From the NCBI RefSeq assembly GCF_014648515.1, contig NZ_BMRG01000008.1, forward strand, positions 66,730 to 130,729: 64,000 nucleotides of DNA. The letters are read 5' to 3'. This DNA comes from Saccharothrix coeruleofusca. Its GTDB lineage: Bacteria; Actinomycetota; Actinomycetes; Mycobacteriales; Pseudonocardiaceae. The notes under the pieces were generated by a model, which worked only from the letters and a program-made list of their open reading frames with translations, did not search any database and had not been told where the DNA came from. The translations under genes and the position numbers were made by a program. Positions 23,553-32,927 of this stretch are shown here, piece by piece; positions within the stretch are counted from its first letter, which is position 1; the number at the start of each line of letters is the position of its first letter.

Positions 23553-24759
23553 GCAGGGTGGCCTGCTCGGTGGTGGTCCACTCCAGAACCAGCAGGGTGG
23601 CGTCGTCCTGCAACCGCCCCCGCTGGTGCTCGAGCACGGCGTGCACCACCCGGCGCAGCGTCTCGGGCGCGGGCAGCCCGGCCTGCTCGTGGCGCTCGGT
23701 CAGGTCCACCAGCCGCTCCAGGCCGAAGAACTCGCCCTGCGGGCTGCGGGCCTCGGTGACGCCGTCGCTGTAGAACAGCACCCGGTCGCCGGGCTGCAAC
23801 TGCTCGTGGTGCACCAGCGGCTCGGTCGTCTGGAAGCGGCCCAGGCCCAGCGGGGTGCGACCGCGTCCGTCCAGCTGGCGCACCACCCGGCCGTCGCGCA
23901 GCACCACCGGGGGCAGGTGCCCGGCGTTGAGGTAGACCAGCTCCCCGGTGGCCAGGTCCAGCCGGGCCAGGAACGCGGTGGCGTAGGCGAAGGTGTCCGC
24001 CTGCCGGTGCGCGGCGATGGTGTCGTCGGCCAGCTCGGCGGCGGCGACCAGGTCCGCGCCGCCCCGGCGGGCGTTGCGGGTGGCGGCCAGCGCGATGGAG
24101 GTGGTCAGCCCGGCCTGCAGGTCGTGACCCATCGCGTCGAAGATGGCCACGTAGGCGTGGCCGTCGTCCACGGCGTAGTCGAAGCCGTCCCCGCCGACGT
24201 GGTCGTAGGGCTCCATCGCCGCGGCGATCACCACCCGCTCGGAGGCGAACACCTTCGGCGGCAGCAGCTGCCACAGCAGCTCGGAGGCCACCGACAGCGG
24301 CCTGGTGCGGCGCACCCGGTGGAACAGGTCGCTGTAGAGCTCCTTGCTCAGCACCAGGTGCGCGATCACCCCGGCCAGCGCCCAGCAGCGCTCGCGCAGC
24401 CGTTGGTCCGCCGGGTCGCCGCCCTCGGGCAGAGCGATCTGGGCGACCCCGAGCCGCTCGGTCCCGTCGAGCACCGGCACCCACAGGTGCGCCACGGCGG
24501 CCTCGACCGCCGTGATGATCTCCATCCGGGTGAACGCCCGGCCCGCCAGCGTCGCCTCGATCGACAGCGGCGGACCGGCTGCCCGGCGCACCGGGTGCAG
24601 CTCGCGCTGCCCCAGGTCGACCAGGTAGAGCTCCACCGAGGCGCCGACCAGGGCGGTCGCCTCGTCGAGGATGCGCGGCACGTCCTCGGCGGTCGCCAGG
24701 TGCGACTGGTTGACGACGTGGGTGAACACCGCTTGCCACGACTGGCCCCGCTCGATCAC
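23539..24759 (-). CDS. GAF-type sensor SpoIIE/PP2C serine phosphatase
   Basis: 406-aa protein. Residues 1-150 form a GAF-like sensor (HVVNQSHLATAEDVPRILDEATALVGASVELYLVDL). The C-terminal 240 residues are a SpoIIE-type PP2C phosphatase with metal-binding acids in YDHVGGDGFDYAV, then AIFDAMGHDLQAGLTTS, NAGHLPPVVL, FYSDGVTEAR and DDATLLVLEW. Such enzymes dephosphorylate STAS anti-anti-sigma factors in partner-switch pathways, and the STAS gene at 29264 is a plausible target. A TACCCT box (complement of 24766-24771) is 6 nt before the GTG, so it is leaderless. It is divergent from the multi-domain sensor. Confidence 0.9.
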   Translation of the reverse strand: MIERGQSWQAVFTHVVNQSHLATAEDVPRILDEATALVGASVELYLVDLGQRELHPVRRAAGPPLSIEATLAGRAFTRMEIITAVEAAVAHLWVPVLDGTERLGVAQIALPEGGDPADQRLRERCWALAGVIAHLVLSKELYSDLFHRVRRTRPLSVASELLWQLLPPKVFASERVVIAAAMEPYDHVGGDGFDYAVDDGHAYVAIFDAMGHDLQAGLTTSIALAATRNARRGGADLVAAAELADDTIAAHRQADTFAYATAFLARLDLATGELVYLNAGHLPPVVLRDGRVVRQLDGRGRTPLGLGRFQTTEPLVHHEQLQPGDRVLFYSDGVTEARSPQGEFFGLERLVDLTERHEQAGLPAPETLRRVVHAVLEHQRGRLQDDATLLVLEWTTTEQATLLPTV

Positions 24760-25139
24760 CGCAACAGGGTAGGGGAAGCGCGCCGTCCGGCACCCCCGTG
24801 GGACAGCGCTTCGGCGACGCCCGTCCCACCAGGGGGGCACGTCATCCGGTGACCGCGCGGGGCGAGAGGATCGCCCGACCCGCGCAGCGGACGCTGAAAG
24901 GAGTGAGGTTCCGACCGCAGATTCACTCGTGAGATGCGCGGAAGTCGTGATTCCTCACGTGCGGGGCACCACCTGCCGACGCCGCGCCGCCACCGGCCCC
25001 GCCGCTGCTCAGGTCGTCGCTTGCGAGGGGGCGACCTATCATCTCCCCATCGTGTCATCGGACTCCGACGGTGGCGGGAGTCGCATGGCCGAGCAGCAGC
25101 GGAGCGGTGGTCCCGGAGTGGTCGACGAAGGAGTACCCG
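24760..25139. promoter_or_regulatory. 380-bp divergent region, possible 33-codon leader ORF
   Basis: The start-proximal part carries the TACCCT box of the phosphatase gene. On the other side, TATCAT (25037-25042) lies 9 nt before GTG 25052, opening a 33-codon ORF (stop 25151-25153) that overlaps the start of the large sensor gene. This could be a leader peptide that couples translation. The middle section shows no gene or RNA fold I can support. Confidence 0.4.
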
Positions 25140-28100
25140 GTGACGCGTTCTGACGAGCCGCCCGCTTGGGCGGACGTGTTCGCCGCGGACGGCGGGGTCG
25201 GCCGGGACCTCGCCGCGGTGGACTGGGCCAGGACCCCGCTCGGACCGCCCGCCGACTGGTCCCAGGGCCTGCGCACGGCGGTGAGCATCCTGCTGTCGTC
25301 GCGCTTCCCCATGTGGCTGGCGTGGGGACCGGAGCTGACGTTCTTCTGCAACGCCGCCTACCGGCACGACACCCTGGGGCGCAAGTACCCCTGGGCGCTG
25401 GGCAGGCCCGCGACCGAGGTGTGGGCGGAGATCCGGGACGACATCGGTCCGCGCATCGAGACCGTGCTGACCACCGGCGAGGCGACCTGGGACGAGGCGC
25501 TGCTGCTGTTGCTGGAGCGGTCGGGCTACCCGGAGGAGACCTACCACACGTTCTCCTACAGCCCGCTGCGCGACGACTCGGGCGGCGTGGTCGGCATGCT
25601 GTGCGTGGTCAGCGAGGACACCCAGAAGGTCATCGGCGAGCGGCGCATGGCCACGCTGCGCGACCTGGGCTCGGACCCCAGCGTGGTGCGCACCGAGCGG
25701 GAGACGCTCGCCTTCTCCTGCCGCCAGCTCGACCGCAACCGGCGGGACCTGCCCTTCACGCTGACCTACCTGTTCCAGGACGACGGCGGCGCGCGGCTGG
25801 CGGGCACCACCGGGATCGCCGCCGGGCACCCGGCCGCGCCGACCGTGCTGCCCGCCGACGCGCGGGCGGTGTGGCCGTCGGCGGCCCCCGCCCTCGGCGA
25901 ATCCGCCGTGGTGGAGCTCGACGGGCCCGCGTTCACCGGCCTGCCCGCCGGCGACTGGGCGGAGCCGCCGGTGCGGGCGCTGCTGGTGCCGCTGCAGCAG
26001 CAGGGCGCCGCGCCGCACGGTTTCCTGGTGGCCGGGCTGAACCGCTACCGGCCGCTGGACGAGGGCTACCGGGGGTTCGTCGAGCTGGTCGCCGGGCACA
26101 TCGCGGCGGGGGTCGCCAGCGCCCGCGGCTACCAGGCCCAGCAGCGGCGGGCCGAGGAGCTGGCCGAGCTCGACCGCGCCAAGACCGCGTTCTTCGCCAA
26201 CATCAGCCACGAGTTCCGCACCCCGCTCACGCTGATCATGGGCCCGCTGGCGGAGCTGCGCGACCGGCTGGCCGGGGCGGAGCCCGCGATCCGCGAGGAC
26301 CTGGAGGTCGTCCACCGCAACGCGCTGCGGCTGGCCAAGCTGGTCAACACCCTGCTGGACTTCTCGCGCATCGAGGCGGGCCGGACGCGGGCCGCCTACG
26401 AGCCGGTCGACCTCGCCGCCCTCACCGCCGAGCTGGCCAGCGTGTTCCGCTCGGCGGTCACCCGCGCCGGGCTGGCCTTCGAGGTCGACTGCCCGCCGCT
26501 GCCCGAACCGGTGCACGTGGACCGCGGCATGTGGGAGGGGGTGGTCCTCAACCTGCTCAGCAACGCGCTGAAGTTCACCTTCGAAGGCTCGATCGGCGTC
26601 TCCACGCGCGCCGAGGACGGCCAAGCGGTGGTCACGGTCGAGGACACCGGCATCGGCGTGCCGCCCAAGGAGCTCCCCCGGCTGTTCGAGCGCTTCCACC
26701 GCGTCGAGAACGCCCGAGGCCGCTCCGGCGAGGGCAGCGGCATCGGCTTGGCGCTGGTGCGGGAGCTGGTGGAGCTGCACGGCGGCACCATCACCGTCGA
26801 CAGCCAGGAGGGCAGGGGCACCCGGTTCACCATCCGCCTGCCCTTCGGCCGCGCCCACCTGCCCGCCGACGCGCCCGCCCGGTCCGAGGTGTCCGTGACC
26901 GCCGAGCCGTACGTGCGGGAAGCCCTGCGCTGGCTGCCCAGCGAGCGGGACGGCGGGCAGGACGGCGAGCAGGTCGTGGGGGAACCGGCCGCGTCCGGTC
27001 CCGGAGTACCCGCGACGGTGCTGGTGGCCGACGACAACGCCGACATGAGGTCGTACCTGGCCCGGCTGCTGGCGGGCGCGGGCTACCGGGTGCGGCCCGT
27101 CGGAGACGGCGTGAAAGCCCTGGAGGCGATCCGCGCCCAAGAGCCCGACTTGGTCATCAGCGACGTGATGATGCCCCGCATGGACGGCCTGGCCCTGGTG
27201 TCCGCGCTGCGGGCGGACCCGCGCACCGAGGCGGTGCCGGTGCTGCTGCTGTCCGCCCGCGCCGGGCAGGATGCCTCGATCGAGGGCTTGCAGGCGGGTG
27301 CCGACGACTACCTGGTCAAGCCGTTCACCGCGGCGGAGCTGCTGGCCAGGGTGCGCGCGCACGTGGAGCTGGCCCGCCTGCGCAACCACCACGCGCGCTG
27401 GCGCACCGCTCTGGTGGAGTCCCTGCAGGAGGCGTTCTTCGTCTGCGACGAGGAAGGCACCGTGGTCGAGATCAACGCGGCGTTCACCGAGATCATCGGC
27501 TATGGCCCCGAAGGACTGCCCTACCGGATGGTGCACCCGTGGTGGCCGGACGCCGAGACCGACCCGGAAGCCTACCGGCAGACCGCGGAAGCCTTCGAGA
27601 GCCTGGGCGACCGCAGGCGCGGCAACTACACCGTTCCGCTGGTCCACCGCGACGGCCGCCGGCTGTGGGTCAGCGTCCTGTTCAACCTGACGCAGGACCC
27701 CGACACCGGGCGCACCGTCGCCGTGGGCACCTTCCACGACGTCACCGCCGAGCGCTGCGCGATCCAGCGCGAGACGGCGCTGGCGGCGCTGAGCGTGCGG
27801 CTGTCGCGGGCCACCAGCTCGGCCGAGGCGCTGGCCGGGGCGCTGGAGCAGTTCAAGGACCTGTGGCGCGCCCGGCGCGTGCTGTCCGTGGTGTTCACCG
27901 AGCGCGGCGAGCCGACCGTGACCGGCACCGACACCGCCCTGTCCTGGGACGGGCTGGGCGAGGAGCACCGCGCGGTGCTCACCGGCCTGCGCGGGCGCCC
28001 CGCGCTCAGCCCGGTCACCCAGGGCGCGGGCGTGGGCGTCACCCTGGAGCACCCCGAGGGCGCCTTGGTGCTCTGGCTGGACCTGGACGAGCACCGCCCG

Positions 28101-29267
28101 TTCACCGACCAGGACGAGCTGCTGCTGTCCGTGCTCGCGGGCCACCTGGCCCAGGGCCTGATCCGCGCCCACCAGATCGACCAGCAGCGGGAGACCGCAC
28201 TGGCGTTGCAGCGCGCCATCCTGGGCCCGTCCCGCCTGCCCGAGGGCTTCGTCGTCCGCTACGAGCCCGCGGCGCGCCCCCTGGGGGTCGGCGGCGACTG
28301 GTACGACATCGTCGCCCTGCCCGACGGCCGCATCGGCGTCGTCCTCGGCGACTGCGTCGGCCGCGGCCTGAAAGCCGCCGCCGTCATGGGGCAGTTGCGC
28401 AGCGCCTGCCGGGCTCTCCTGCTGCAGCAGCAGGGCCCGGCCAGCACCCTCATGGCGCTGGACCACTTCGCCGCGGGCATCCCCGGCGCGGTGTGCACCA
28501 CCGTGTTCTGCGGCGTGCTGGACCCGGCGACGGGCGAGCTGACCTACTCCAGCGCCGGGCACCCGCCCGCCGTCCTGGCCAAGGCCGACGGGAGCACCAC
28601 CCTGCTGGACCGGGGGCGTTCGACCCCGCTCGCGGTGCGGATGGACGTCGGGCGCCCGGAGGCGGAGTGCGCCCTGCCGCCCCGCTCCACCCTGCTGGTC
28701 TACACCGACGGTCTGGTCGAGCGCCGCCGCAGCCCGCTGACCGCGGGCATCGACCAGGCGGCCGGGGTCGTCCGGGACGGCCGCGGCGCCACCCTGGACG
28801 ACCTGGCGGACCTGCTGATGACCCGGTTGGCCCCGGCCGGGGGGTACGACGACGACGTGGCGCTGCTGCTGTACCGCTACCCGGCTCCGCTGGAGCTGAC
28901 CTTCCCCGCCGACCCCGCCCAGCTCGCGCCGGTCCGCCGGGCACTGCGCGGCTGGCTGGAGCGGTGCGGGCTCTCGCCCGACGCGGCGCAGAACGTGCTG
29001 CTGGCGGCGGGCGAGGCGTGCGCCAACGCCATCGAGCACGGCTACCGCGACGCGGCTCGCGCCCACGTCCGGCTCAGGGTCGAAGCCGCGGTCGACGACC
29101 TGCGCCTGACCGTGGCCGACAACGGCCGGTGGAAGACGCCCCGCCCGCAGGACAACCCGCACCGGGGGCGCGGGGTGGCGCTGATGCGCGCCACGATGCG
29201 GCACGTCACCATCACGCCGGGCCCGGTCGGCACGGTCGTCGACATGCGCATGAGGATTCCGCGATGA
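25140..29267 (+). CDS. hybrid histidine kinase fused to SpoIIE phosphatase and RsbW-type kinase
   Basis: 1375-aa cytoplasmic signalling protein without transmembrane segments. Order: an N-terminal PAS-like region (about 1-165), a GAF-like sensor (about 165-330), a histidine kinase with His357 in ANISHEFRTPLTL and HATPase boxes NLLSNALKF, DTGIGVPP and GSGIGLAL (about 340-575), a receiver with Asp675 in VISDVMMPRMDG, a PAS (about 760-860), a GAF (about 880-1005), a SpoIIE phosphatase (GGDWYDIVALPDGRIGVVLGD to GGYDDDVALLLYR, about 1040-1245), and an RsbW-type ATPase (EACANAIEHGYRD, VADNGRW). The GTG start follows AAGGAG. It overlaps the STAS gene by 4 nt. It appears to integrate two-component and partner-switch control. 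Confidence 0.9.
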   Translation: MTRSDEPPAWADVFAADGGVGRDLAAVDWARTPLGPPADWSQGLRTAVSILLSSRFPMWLAWGPELTFFCNAAYRHDTLGRKYPWALGRPATEVWAEIRDDIGPRIETVLTTGEATWDEALLLLLERSGYPEETYHTFSYSPLRDDSGGVVGMLCVVSEDTQKVIGERRMATLRDLGSDPSVVRTERETLAFSCRQLDRNRRDLPFTLTYLFQDDGGARLAGTTGIAAGHPAAPTVLPADARAVWPSAAPALGESAVVELDGPAFTGLPAGDWAEPPVRALLVPLQQQGAAPHGFLVAGLNRYRPLDEGYRGFVELVAGHIAAGVASARGYQAQQRRAEELAELDRAKTAFFANISHEFRTPLTLIMGPLAELRDRLAGAEPAIREDLEVVHRNALRLAKLVNTLLDFSRIEAGRTRAAYEPVDLAALTAELASVFRSAVTRAGLAFEVDCPPLPEPVHVDRGMWEGVVLNLLSNALKFTFEGSIGVSTRAEDGQAVVTVEDTGIGVPPKELPRLFERFHRVENARGRSGEGSGIGLALVRELVELHGGTITVDSQEGRGTRFTIRLPFGRAHLPADAPARSEVSVTAEPYVREALRWLPSERDGGQDGEQVVGEPAASGPGVPATVLVADDNADMRSYLARLLAGAGYRVRPVGDGVKALEAIRAQEPDLVISDVMMPRMDGLALVSALRADPRTEAVPVLLLSARAGQDASIEGLQAGADDYLVKPFTAAELLARVRAHVELARLRNHHARWRTALVESLQEAFFVCDEEGTVVEINAAFTEIIGYGPEGLPYRMVHPWWPDAETDPEAYRQTAEAFESLGDRRRGNYTVPLVHRDGRRLWVSVLFNLTQDPDTGRTVAVGTFHDVTAERCAIQRETALAALSVRLSRATSSAEALAGALEQFKDLWRARRVLSVVFTERGEPTVTGTDTALSWDGLGEEHRAVLTGLRGRPALSPVTQGAGVGVTLEHPEGALVLWLDLDEHRPFTDQDELLLSVLAGHLAQGLIRAHQIDQQRETALALQRAILGPSRLPEGFVVRYEPAARPLGVGGDWYDIVALPDGRIGVVLGDCVGRGLKAAAVMGQLRSACRALLLQQQGPASTLMALDHFAAGIPGAVCTTVFCGVLDPATGELTYSSAGHPPAVLAKADGSTTLLDRGRSTPLAVRMDVGRPEAECALPPRSTLLVYTDGLVERRRSPLTAGIDQAAGVVRDGRGATLDDLADLLMTRLAPAGGYDDDVALLLYRYPAPLELTFPADPAQLAPVRRALRGWLERCGLSPDAAQNVLLAAGEACANAIEHGYRDAARAHVRLRVEAAVDDLRLTVADNGRWKTPRPQDNPHRGRGVALMRATMRHVTITPGPVGTVVDMRMRIPR

Positions 29268-29572
29268 CCACACCGCTCACCCTCACGCCGGGCAGTCGTC
29301 CGGACGGGACCGCGGTCCTCAAGGTCGTGGGCGAGATCGACATGAGCAACATCGCGGCCTTCGCCGCCGCTCTGGAGGACGTGCCGGGGCGGGTGGTCGT
29401 CGACCTGACCGGGGTGGATTACCTCGACAGCGCGGGCCTGAGCGTGCTCTTCACCCACGCCGACCACGTCGAACTGCTCGCGAGCCCCCTCCTGGCACCG
29501 GTCATCACCATCTCGGGGCTGGCCGAGGTGACCACCGTGCGCGGGTTGCGGGAACCCGCCGCGCCCGAGTAG
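29264..29572 (+). CDS. STAS-domain anti-anti-sigma factor
   Basis: 102-aa single STAS domain. The phosphorylatable Ser56 lies in DYLDSAGLSVL, with the usual strand EIDMSNIAAF before it. In partner-switching, phosphorylation by an RsbW-type kinase inactivates it and SpoIIE phosphatases restore it. Its gene overlaps the end of the large sensor, which itself carries both a phosphatase and a kinase domain, so it is the obvious target. No sigma factor gene is in the window, so the downstream sigma or other partner is elsewhere. A strong hairpin follows. Confidence 0.9.
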   Translation: MTTPLTLTPGSRPDGTAVLKVVGEIDMSNIAAFAAALEDVPGRVVVDLTGVDYLDSAGLSVLFTHADHVELLASPLLAPVITISGLAEVTTVRGLREPAAPE

Positions 29573-29596
29573 GGGCGGGGGAGGAGCCCCCGCCCC
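29572..29596. terminator. bidirectional terminator hairpin
   Basis: GGGGCGGGGG (29572-29581) pairs with CCCCCGCCCC (29587-29596) over a 5-nt loop, between the STAS gene and the converging MFS gene. Confidence 0.8.
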
Positions 29597-29603
29597 GTGG
29601 CGC

Positions 29604-31076
29604 TCAGTGGTGGGCGGGAACCCCCGCCCCGGTGTCGACCTTGCCGCCGATCGCGAAGGAACCGGCCACCGGCAGCAGCGACACGAACGCCGCGAGCAGC
29701 AGCGCCGAGTGCACGCCGCCCATCTCGGCGGCCGCGGCCTGGCCGGACGCGGTCAGCTCGGCGGCGGCCGCGCTCATCACGCTGACCAGCAGCGCGACCC
29801 CGGCCGCGGCGGCCAGCTGCTGGGTGGTGCTGAACACGGCGCTGCCGTGGGAGTACAGCCGGGAGGGCAGCGCGCCCAGGCCGGAGGAGAACAGCGGGGT
29901 GAACGAGAACGCCAGGCCCAGGCTCAGCACCAGGTGGAACACCAGCACCAGCGCCGCGGGCGTGGCGGCGTCGAAGGTGGTGGCGAACCAGAGCGAGGCG
30001 CTGGTGGCGGCCGTGCCGACGACGAGCAGGACGCGCGGGCCCACCCGGTCGTAGAGGCGGCCGACCAACGGCGACAGCAGACCCATCAGCAGGCCGCCGG
30101 GCAGCAGCAGCAGGCCGGTGGCCAGCGGGTCCAGGCGCAGCACGTTCTGCAGGTAGATCGGCAGGATCGTCACGGTGCCCAGCAGCAGCCCCATCATCAC
30201 CATCATCAGGGCGCTGGCCAGGGTGAACGTGCGGAAGGTGAAGGTGCGCAGGTCCAGCAGCGCGCGTTCGCGGCGCTGCAGCGACACCTGGCGCAGCACG
30301 AACGCGGTGATACCGCCGATGCCCAGCGCGAACGAGACCCACAGCGTGGTGCCCGCCGAGCCGCCCGAGTGGCCGATGCTGGACAGGCCGTAGACCAGCC
30401 CGCCGAAGCCGACCACCGACAGCGCGACCGACAGCAGGTCCAGCGGCGTGTCGCTGGACTCGCCGACGCTGGTCACCTGGCGCACGCCCAGCAGCAGCGT
30501 GCCCACCGCGATGGGCAGCACCACCCAGAACATGGCGCGCCAGCCGAAGGTGTTGAGCACCACGCCCGAGACCGTGGGGCCGATGGCGGGCGCGACGGAG
30601 ATCACGATGGAGATGTTGCCCATCACCGCGCCCCGGCGGGCGGGCGGCACCAGCGTCATCACCGTCGTCATCAGCAGCGGCAGCATGATCGCCGTGCCGC
30701 ACGCCTGCACCACGCGGCCCGCCATCAGCACGGTGAAGCCGGGGGCCAGCGCCGCGAGCAGCGTGCCCGCGCTGAACAGGGTCATCGCCGCGCCGTAGAG
30801 CACGCGGGTGGGCACCCGCTGGATCAGGTAGCCGGTGACCGGGATGACCACCGACATGGTCAGCAGGAAGCCCGCGGTGAGCCACTGCCCCACGGCCGCG
30901 GTCACCTGGAGCTCGTCGAGCAGCACCGGGAGCGCGACGCCCATGATCGTCTCGTTGAGGATGACCACGAACGTGGCCACCAGCAGCACGGCGATCACGG
31001 TGCGGTCGCGGCGGCTCAGCGAAGGCGGCGACGACCCGGCGCCGGTCACGGCGTCGGGCGCGGCAGTGGAAGTCAT
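29604..31076 (-). CDS. MFS drug transporter, DHA2 (EmrB/QacA) type
   Basis: 490-aa proton-coupled exporter with 14 predicted helices. Motif A-like and motif C-like segments are visible (GQWLTAGFLLTMSVVIPVTGYL, GRVVQACGTAIMLPLLM and the proline-rich WRAMFWVVLPIAVGTLLL). ATG 31076 gives a short polar N-terminus before helix 1. It belongs to the multidrug DHA2 group (family knowledge). It is one of several efflux systems here, with the MMPL at 32988. It converges on the STAS gene. No dedicated repressor is adjacent. The substrate is unknown. Confidence 0.9.
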   Translation of the reverse strand: MTSTAAPDAVTGAGSSPPSLSRRDRTVIAVLLVATFVVILNETIMGVALPVLLDELQVTAAVGQWLTAGFLLTMSVVIPVTGYLIQRVPTRVLYGAAMTLFSAGTLLAALAPGFTVLMAGRVVQACGTAIMLPLLMTTVMTLVPPARRGAVMGNISIVISVAPAIGPTVSGVVLNTFGWRAMFWVVLPIAVGTLLLGVRQVTSVGESSDTPLDLLSVALSVVGFGGLVYGLSSIGHSGGSAGTTLWVSFALGIGGITAFVLRQVSLQRRERALLDLRTFTFRTFTLASALMMVMMGLLLGTVTILPIYLQNVLRLDPLATGLLLLPGGLLMGLLSPLVGRLYDRVGPRVLLVVGTAATSASLWFATTFDAATPAALVLVFHLVLSLGLAFSFTPLFSSGLGALPSRLYSHGSAVFSTTQQLAAAAGVALLVSVMSAAAAELTASGQAAAAEMGGVHSALLLAAFVSLLPVAGSFAIGGKVDTGAGVPAHH

Positions 31077-31259
31077 GCGGGGTCCCCCAGGGTGAAATGG
31101 GCGCGCGGAACAGCGACAGCGCCGATGAGCGCCGCCCACCCTACTCGCGCGGGCAGGGTGCGGCCCGTGATTTTTCGCATCGTGGGTGCGGAACGAGTGG
31201 TGCGGCAGGGATATTCCCCCGCGGGGCGGACATTTCCCGGACGGCGGGCGCTTCGGCGG

Positions 31260-32366
31260 TCAGCGCGCGAACCGGTCGGGGACGAAGGGCGCCAGCAGCG
31301 GGTGGGTCTCGCCGGTGACGATCCGGTCGGCCAGCAGTTCCCCGGCGACCAGGCCCAGAGTGGCGCCGCTGTGGCTGAACGCCACGTGCAGGCCCTCGAC
31401 GCCCGGCACCGGTCCCAGCACCGGTTCGCCGTCGGCGGGAACGGGTTTGGGCCCCATCGCGAAGGAGCGCGGCGACAGCGCCGGGTTGCCCGCGAGCACG
31501 GCGCGGGCCTCCGCGCACAGACCGTCCACAATGGAGTGGATCAGGTCCGGGTCGTTGCCGTGCCGCCCGACCGCCTCCTCCGACCACGCCGAGTCGAACA
31601 CCAGCGCGCCGTCGGGCGTGGGGCGGATCGACACCCGCGGTGTGATCAGGACCATGCGCAGCCCGACGTCAACCGGGTCGCTGCGCACCAGCAGCGCGGT
31701 CGTGGTCCGGTCGCCGATCGGGAAGCCGAGGCGGGCCAGCGCGCCGGGCACGCCCGCGCCGGTGGCCAGCACCACCGCGTCGGCGTCCCAGCTCAGCCCG
31801 GACCCGGTCCGGGCGCCGATCGCGCGGCCGCCCGAGGTCACCACCTCGGCCCGCCCGGCGTCGGTCACCACCGTCCCGCCGAGCCGGGTCAGCTCCGCGA
31901 GCAGCAGGGCGATCAGGGACGGCAGGTCCACCCAGCCCTCGTCGGGGGCGCGCACCGCGCCGCACTCCGGCACGGCGGCGGGGTCGACCCCGGCGACCAC
32001 CTCCGCGACCTCGCCCGCCGACAGCCACTCGACCGGCAGGCCCTCGGCCCGCTGCCAGGCGAACACCTCGCGCAACCGGGCTCGCTGGTCGGGCGCGCAC
32101 CAGGTCAGGCGGCCGTCGAAGCGCAGCCACGCCGGTCCGCCCAGGCGCGCGGCCAGTGCGCGGTAGCGGTCGATGCCGAGCAGTCGCAACCGGTGGTAGT
32201 CGGTTGACCGGACGGCCGCGGAGTTCAACCACGACAGCGACCTGCCGGAGGCCCCGCTGGCGGGCCCGGCCTCGGACACGAGCGTGACCGAGGCCCCGAG
32301 CCGGGCGAGGTGGTGCGCCGTGGACGCGCCCAGGACACCGCTGCCGAGGACGACCACCCTGACCAT
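31260..32366 (-). CDS. FAD-dependent amine/amino acid oxidase (DAO family)
   Basis: 368-aa flavoprotein. An N-terminal Rossmann motif VVVLGSGVLGASTAHHLA binds FAD. The body has DAO-type features (SGASGRSLSWLNSA; TDAGRAEVVTSGGRAIGARTGSG; FSHSGATLGLVAGELLADRI near the end). The SGRSLSWLNS segment suggests contact with an amino acid or sarcosine-like substrate. ATG 32366 begins at MVRVVVLG. It may oxidise a D-amino acid, sarcosine or glycine-like amine, giving an imine and H2O2. The upstream MarR/MMPL pair is a separate unit. The substrate is not predictable. Confidence 0.88.
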   Translation of the reverse strand: MVRVVVLGSGVLGASTAHHLARLGASVTLVSEAGPASGASGRSLSWLNSAAVRSTDYHRLRLLGIDRYRALAARLGGPAWLRFDGRLTWCAPDQRARLREVFAWQRAEGLPVEWLSAGEVAEVVAGVDPAAVPECGAVRAPDEGWVDLPSLIALLLAELTRLGGTVVTDAGRAEVVTSGGRAIGARTGSGLSWDADAVVLATGAGVPGALARLGFPIGDRTTTALLVRSDPVDVGLRMVLITPRVSIRPTPDGALVFDSAWSEEAVGRHGNDPDLIHSIVDGLCAEARAVLAGNPALSPRSFAMGPKPVPADGEPVLGPVPGVEGLHVAFSHSGATLGLVAGELLADRIVTGETHPLLAPFVPDRFAR

Positions 32367-32419
32367 GCCCACCCCTTCCCGAGCGGATCGGGCACCTGAA
32401 GGTACCGGCGTCGCCCGTG

Positions 32420-32908
32420 TCACACGCGGTCAGCGGGGGAGTGCTCCTGATCGGGTTCGACCAGCGTCGCGCGCACCGCCGCCGTGGCCTCGACGCTGGC
32501 CTGGAGGAACCGGGTGATGGTGGCCCGCTGCTCGTCGTCGAAGCCGGTCCACGCCTCGGTCAGCGCCAGGCCGAGCGGCACGAAGAACGCCCGTCCCAGC
32601 TCCAGGGCCTGGTCGGCCACCACCAGTTCGACCTTGCGTCGGTCGGTGGCGCTGCGGACCCGGCGGATGTGCCCGGAGGACTCCAACCGGTCCAGCACCG
32701 ACGTGGTGGCCGAAGCGCTCAGGTGCAGCGCCCGCGCCAGCCCGGTGGGCGACAGCGGGCGGCCCTGCGCCTTGGCGTCCATGATGAGGGTGAGCGCGTT
32801 GAGGTCGGTGCGGTGCATCCGGTGCGCCTCGCCGAACAGCTCGGCGAACCGGTCGGTCTCCACCGTCAGCTGCCGCAGCAGCCTGATCAGCGTCGCGTTG
32901 TCGTGCAC
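32420..32908 (-). CDS. MarR-family transcriptional regulator
   Basis: 162-aa winged-helix regulator with the MarR core LSPTGLARALHLSASATTSVLDRLESSGHIRRVRSATDRRKVELVV. The GTG start at 32908 sits 20 nt from the perfect palindrome ATATTTCGA-N3-TCGAAATAT (32928-32948). It is divergent from the MMPL transporter gene, the classic layout for a MarR repressor controlling an exporter that removes its ligand. The ligand is probably a lipophilic or aromatic compound exported by the MMPL protein. The regulator probably also represses itself. Confidence 0.92.
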   Translation of the reverse strand: MHDNATLIRLLRQLTVETDRFAELFGEAHRMHRTDLNALTLIMDAKAQGRPLSPTGLARALHLSASATTSVLDRLESSGHIRRVRSATDRRKVELVVADQALELGRAFFVPLGLALTEAWTGFDDEQRATITRFLQASVEATAAVRATLVEPDQEHSPADRV

Positions 32909-32927
32909 GCCGGTACGCCCTCCTCTA

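Noticed and set aside
24929-25153. A 74-codon frame upstream of the sensor kinase
   Set aside because: No Shine-Dalgarno or family; only the shorter GTG 25052 version has a plausible promoter box, so only that is mentioned.
24756-29273. A minus-strand open frame of 1505 codons antisense to the sensor kinase
   Set aside because: Same cause: third-position GC lets the antisense frame stay open. The + frame has kinase, receiver and phosphatase motifs.
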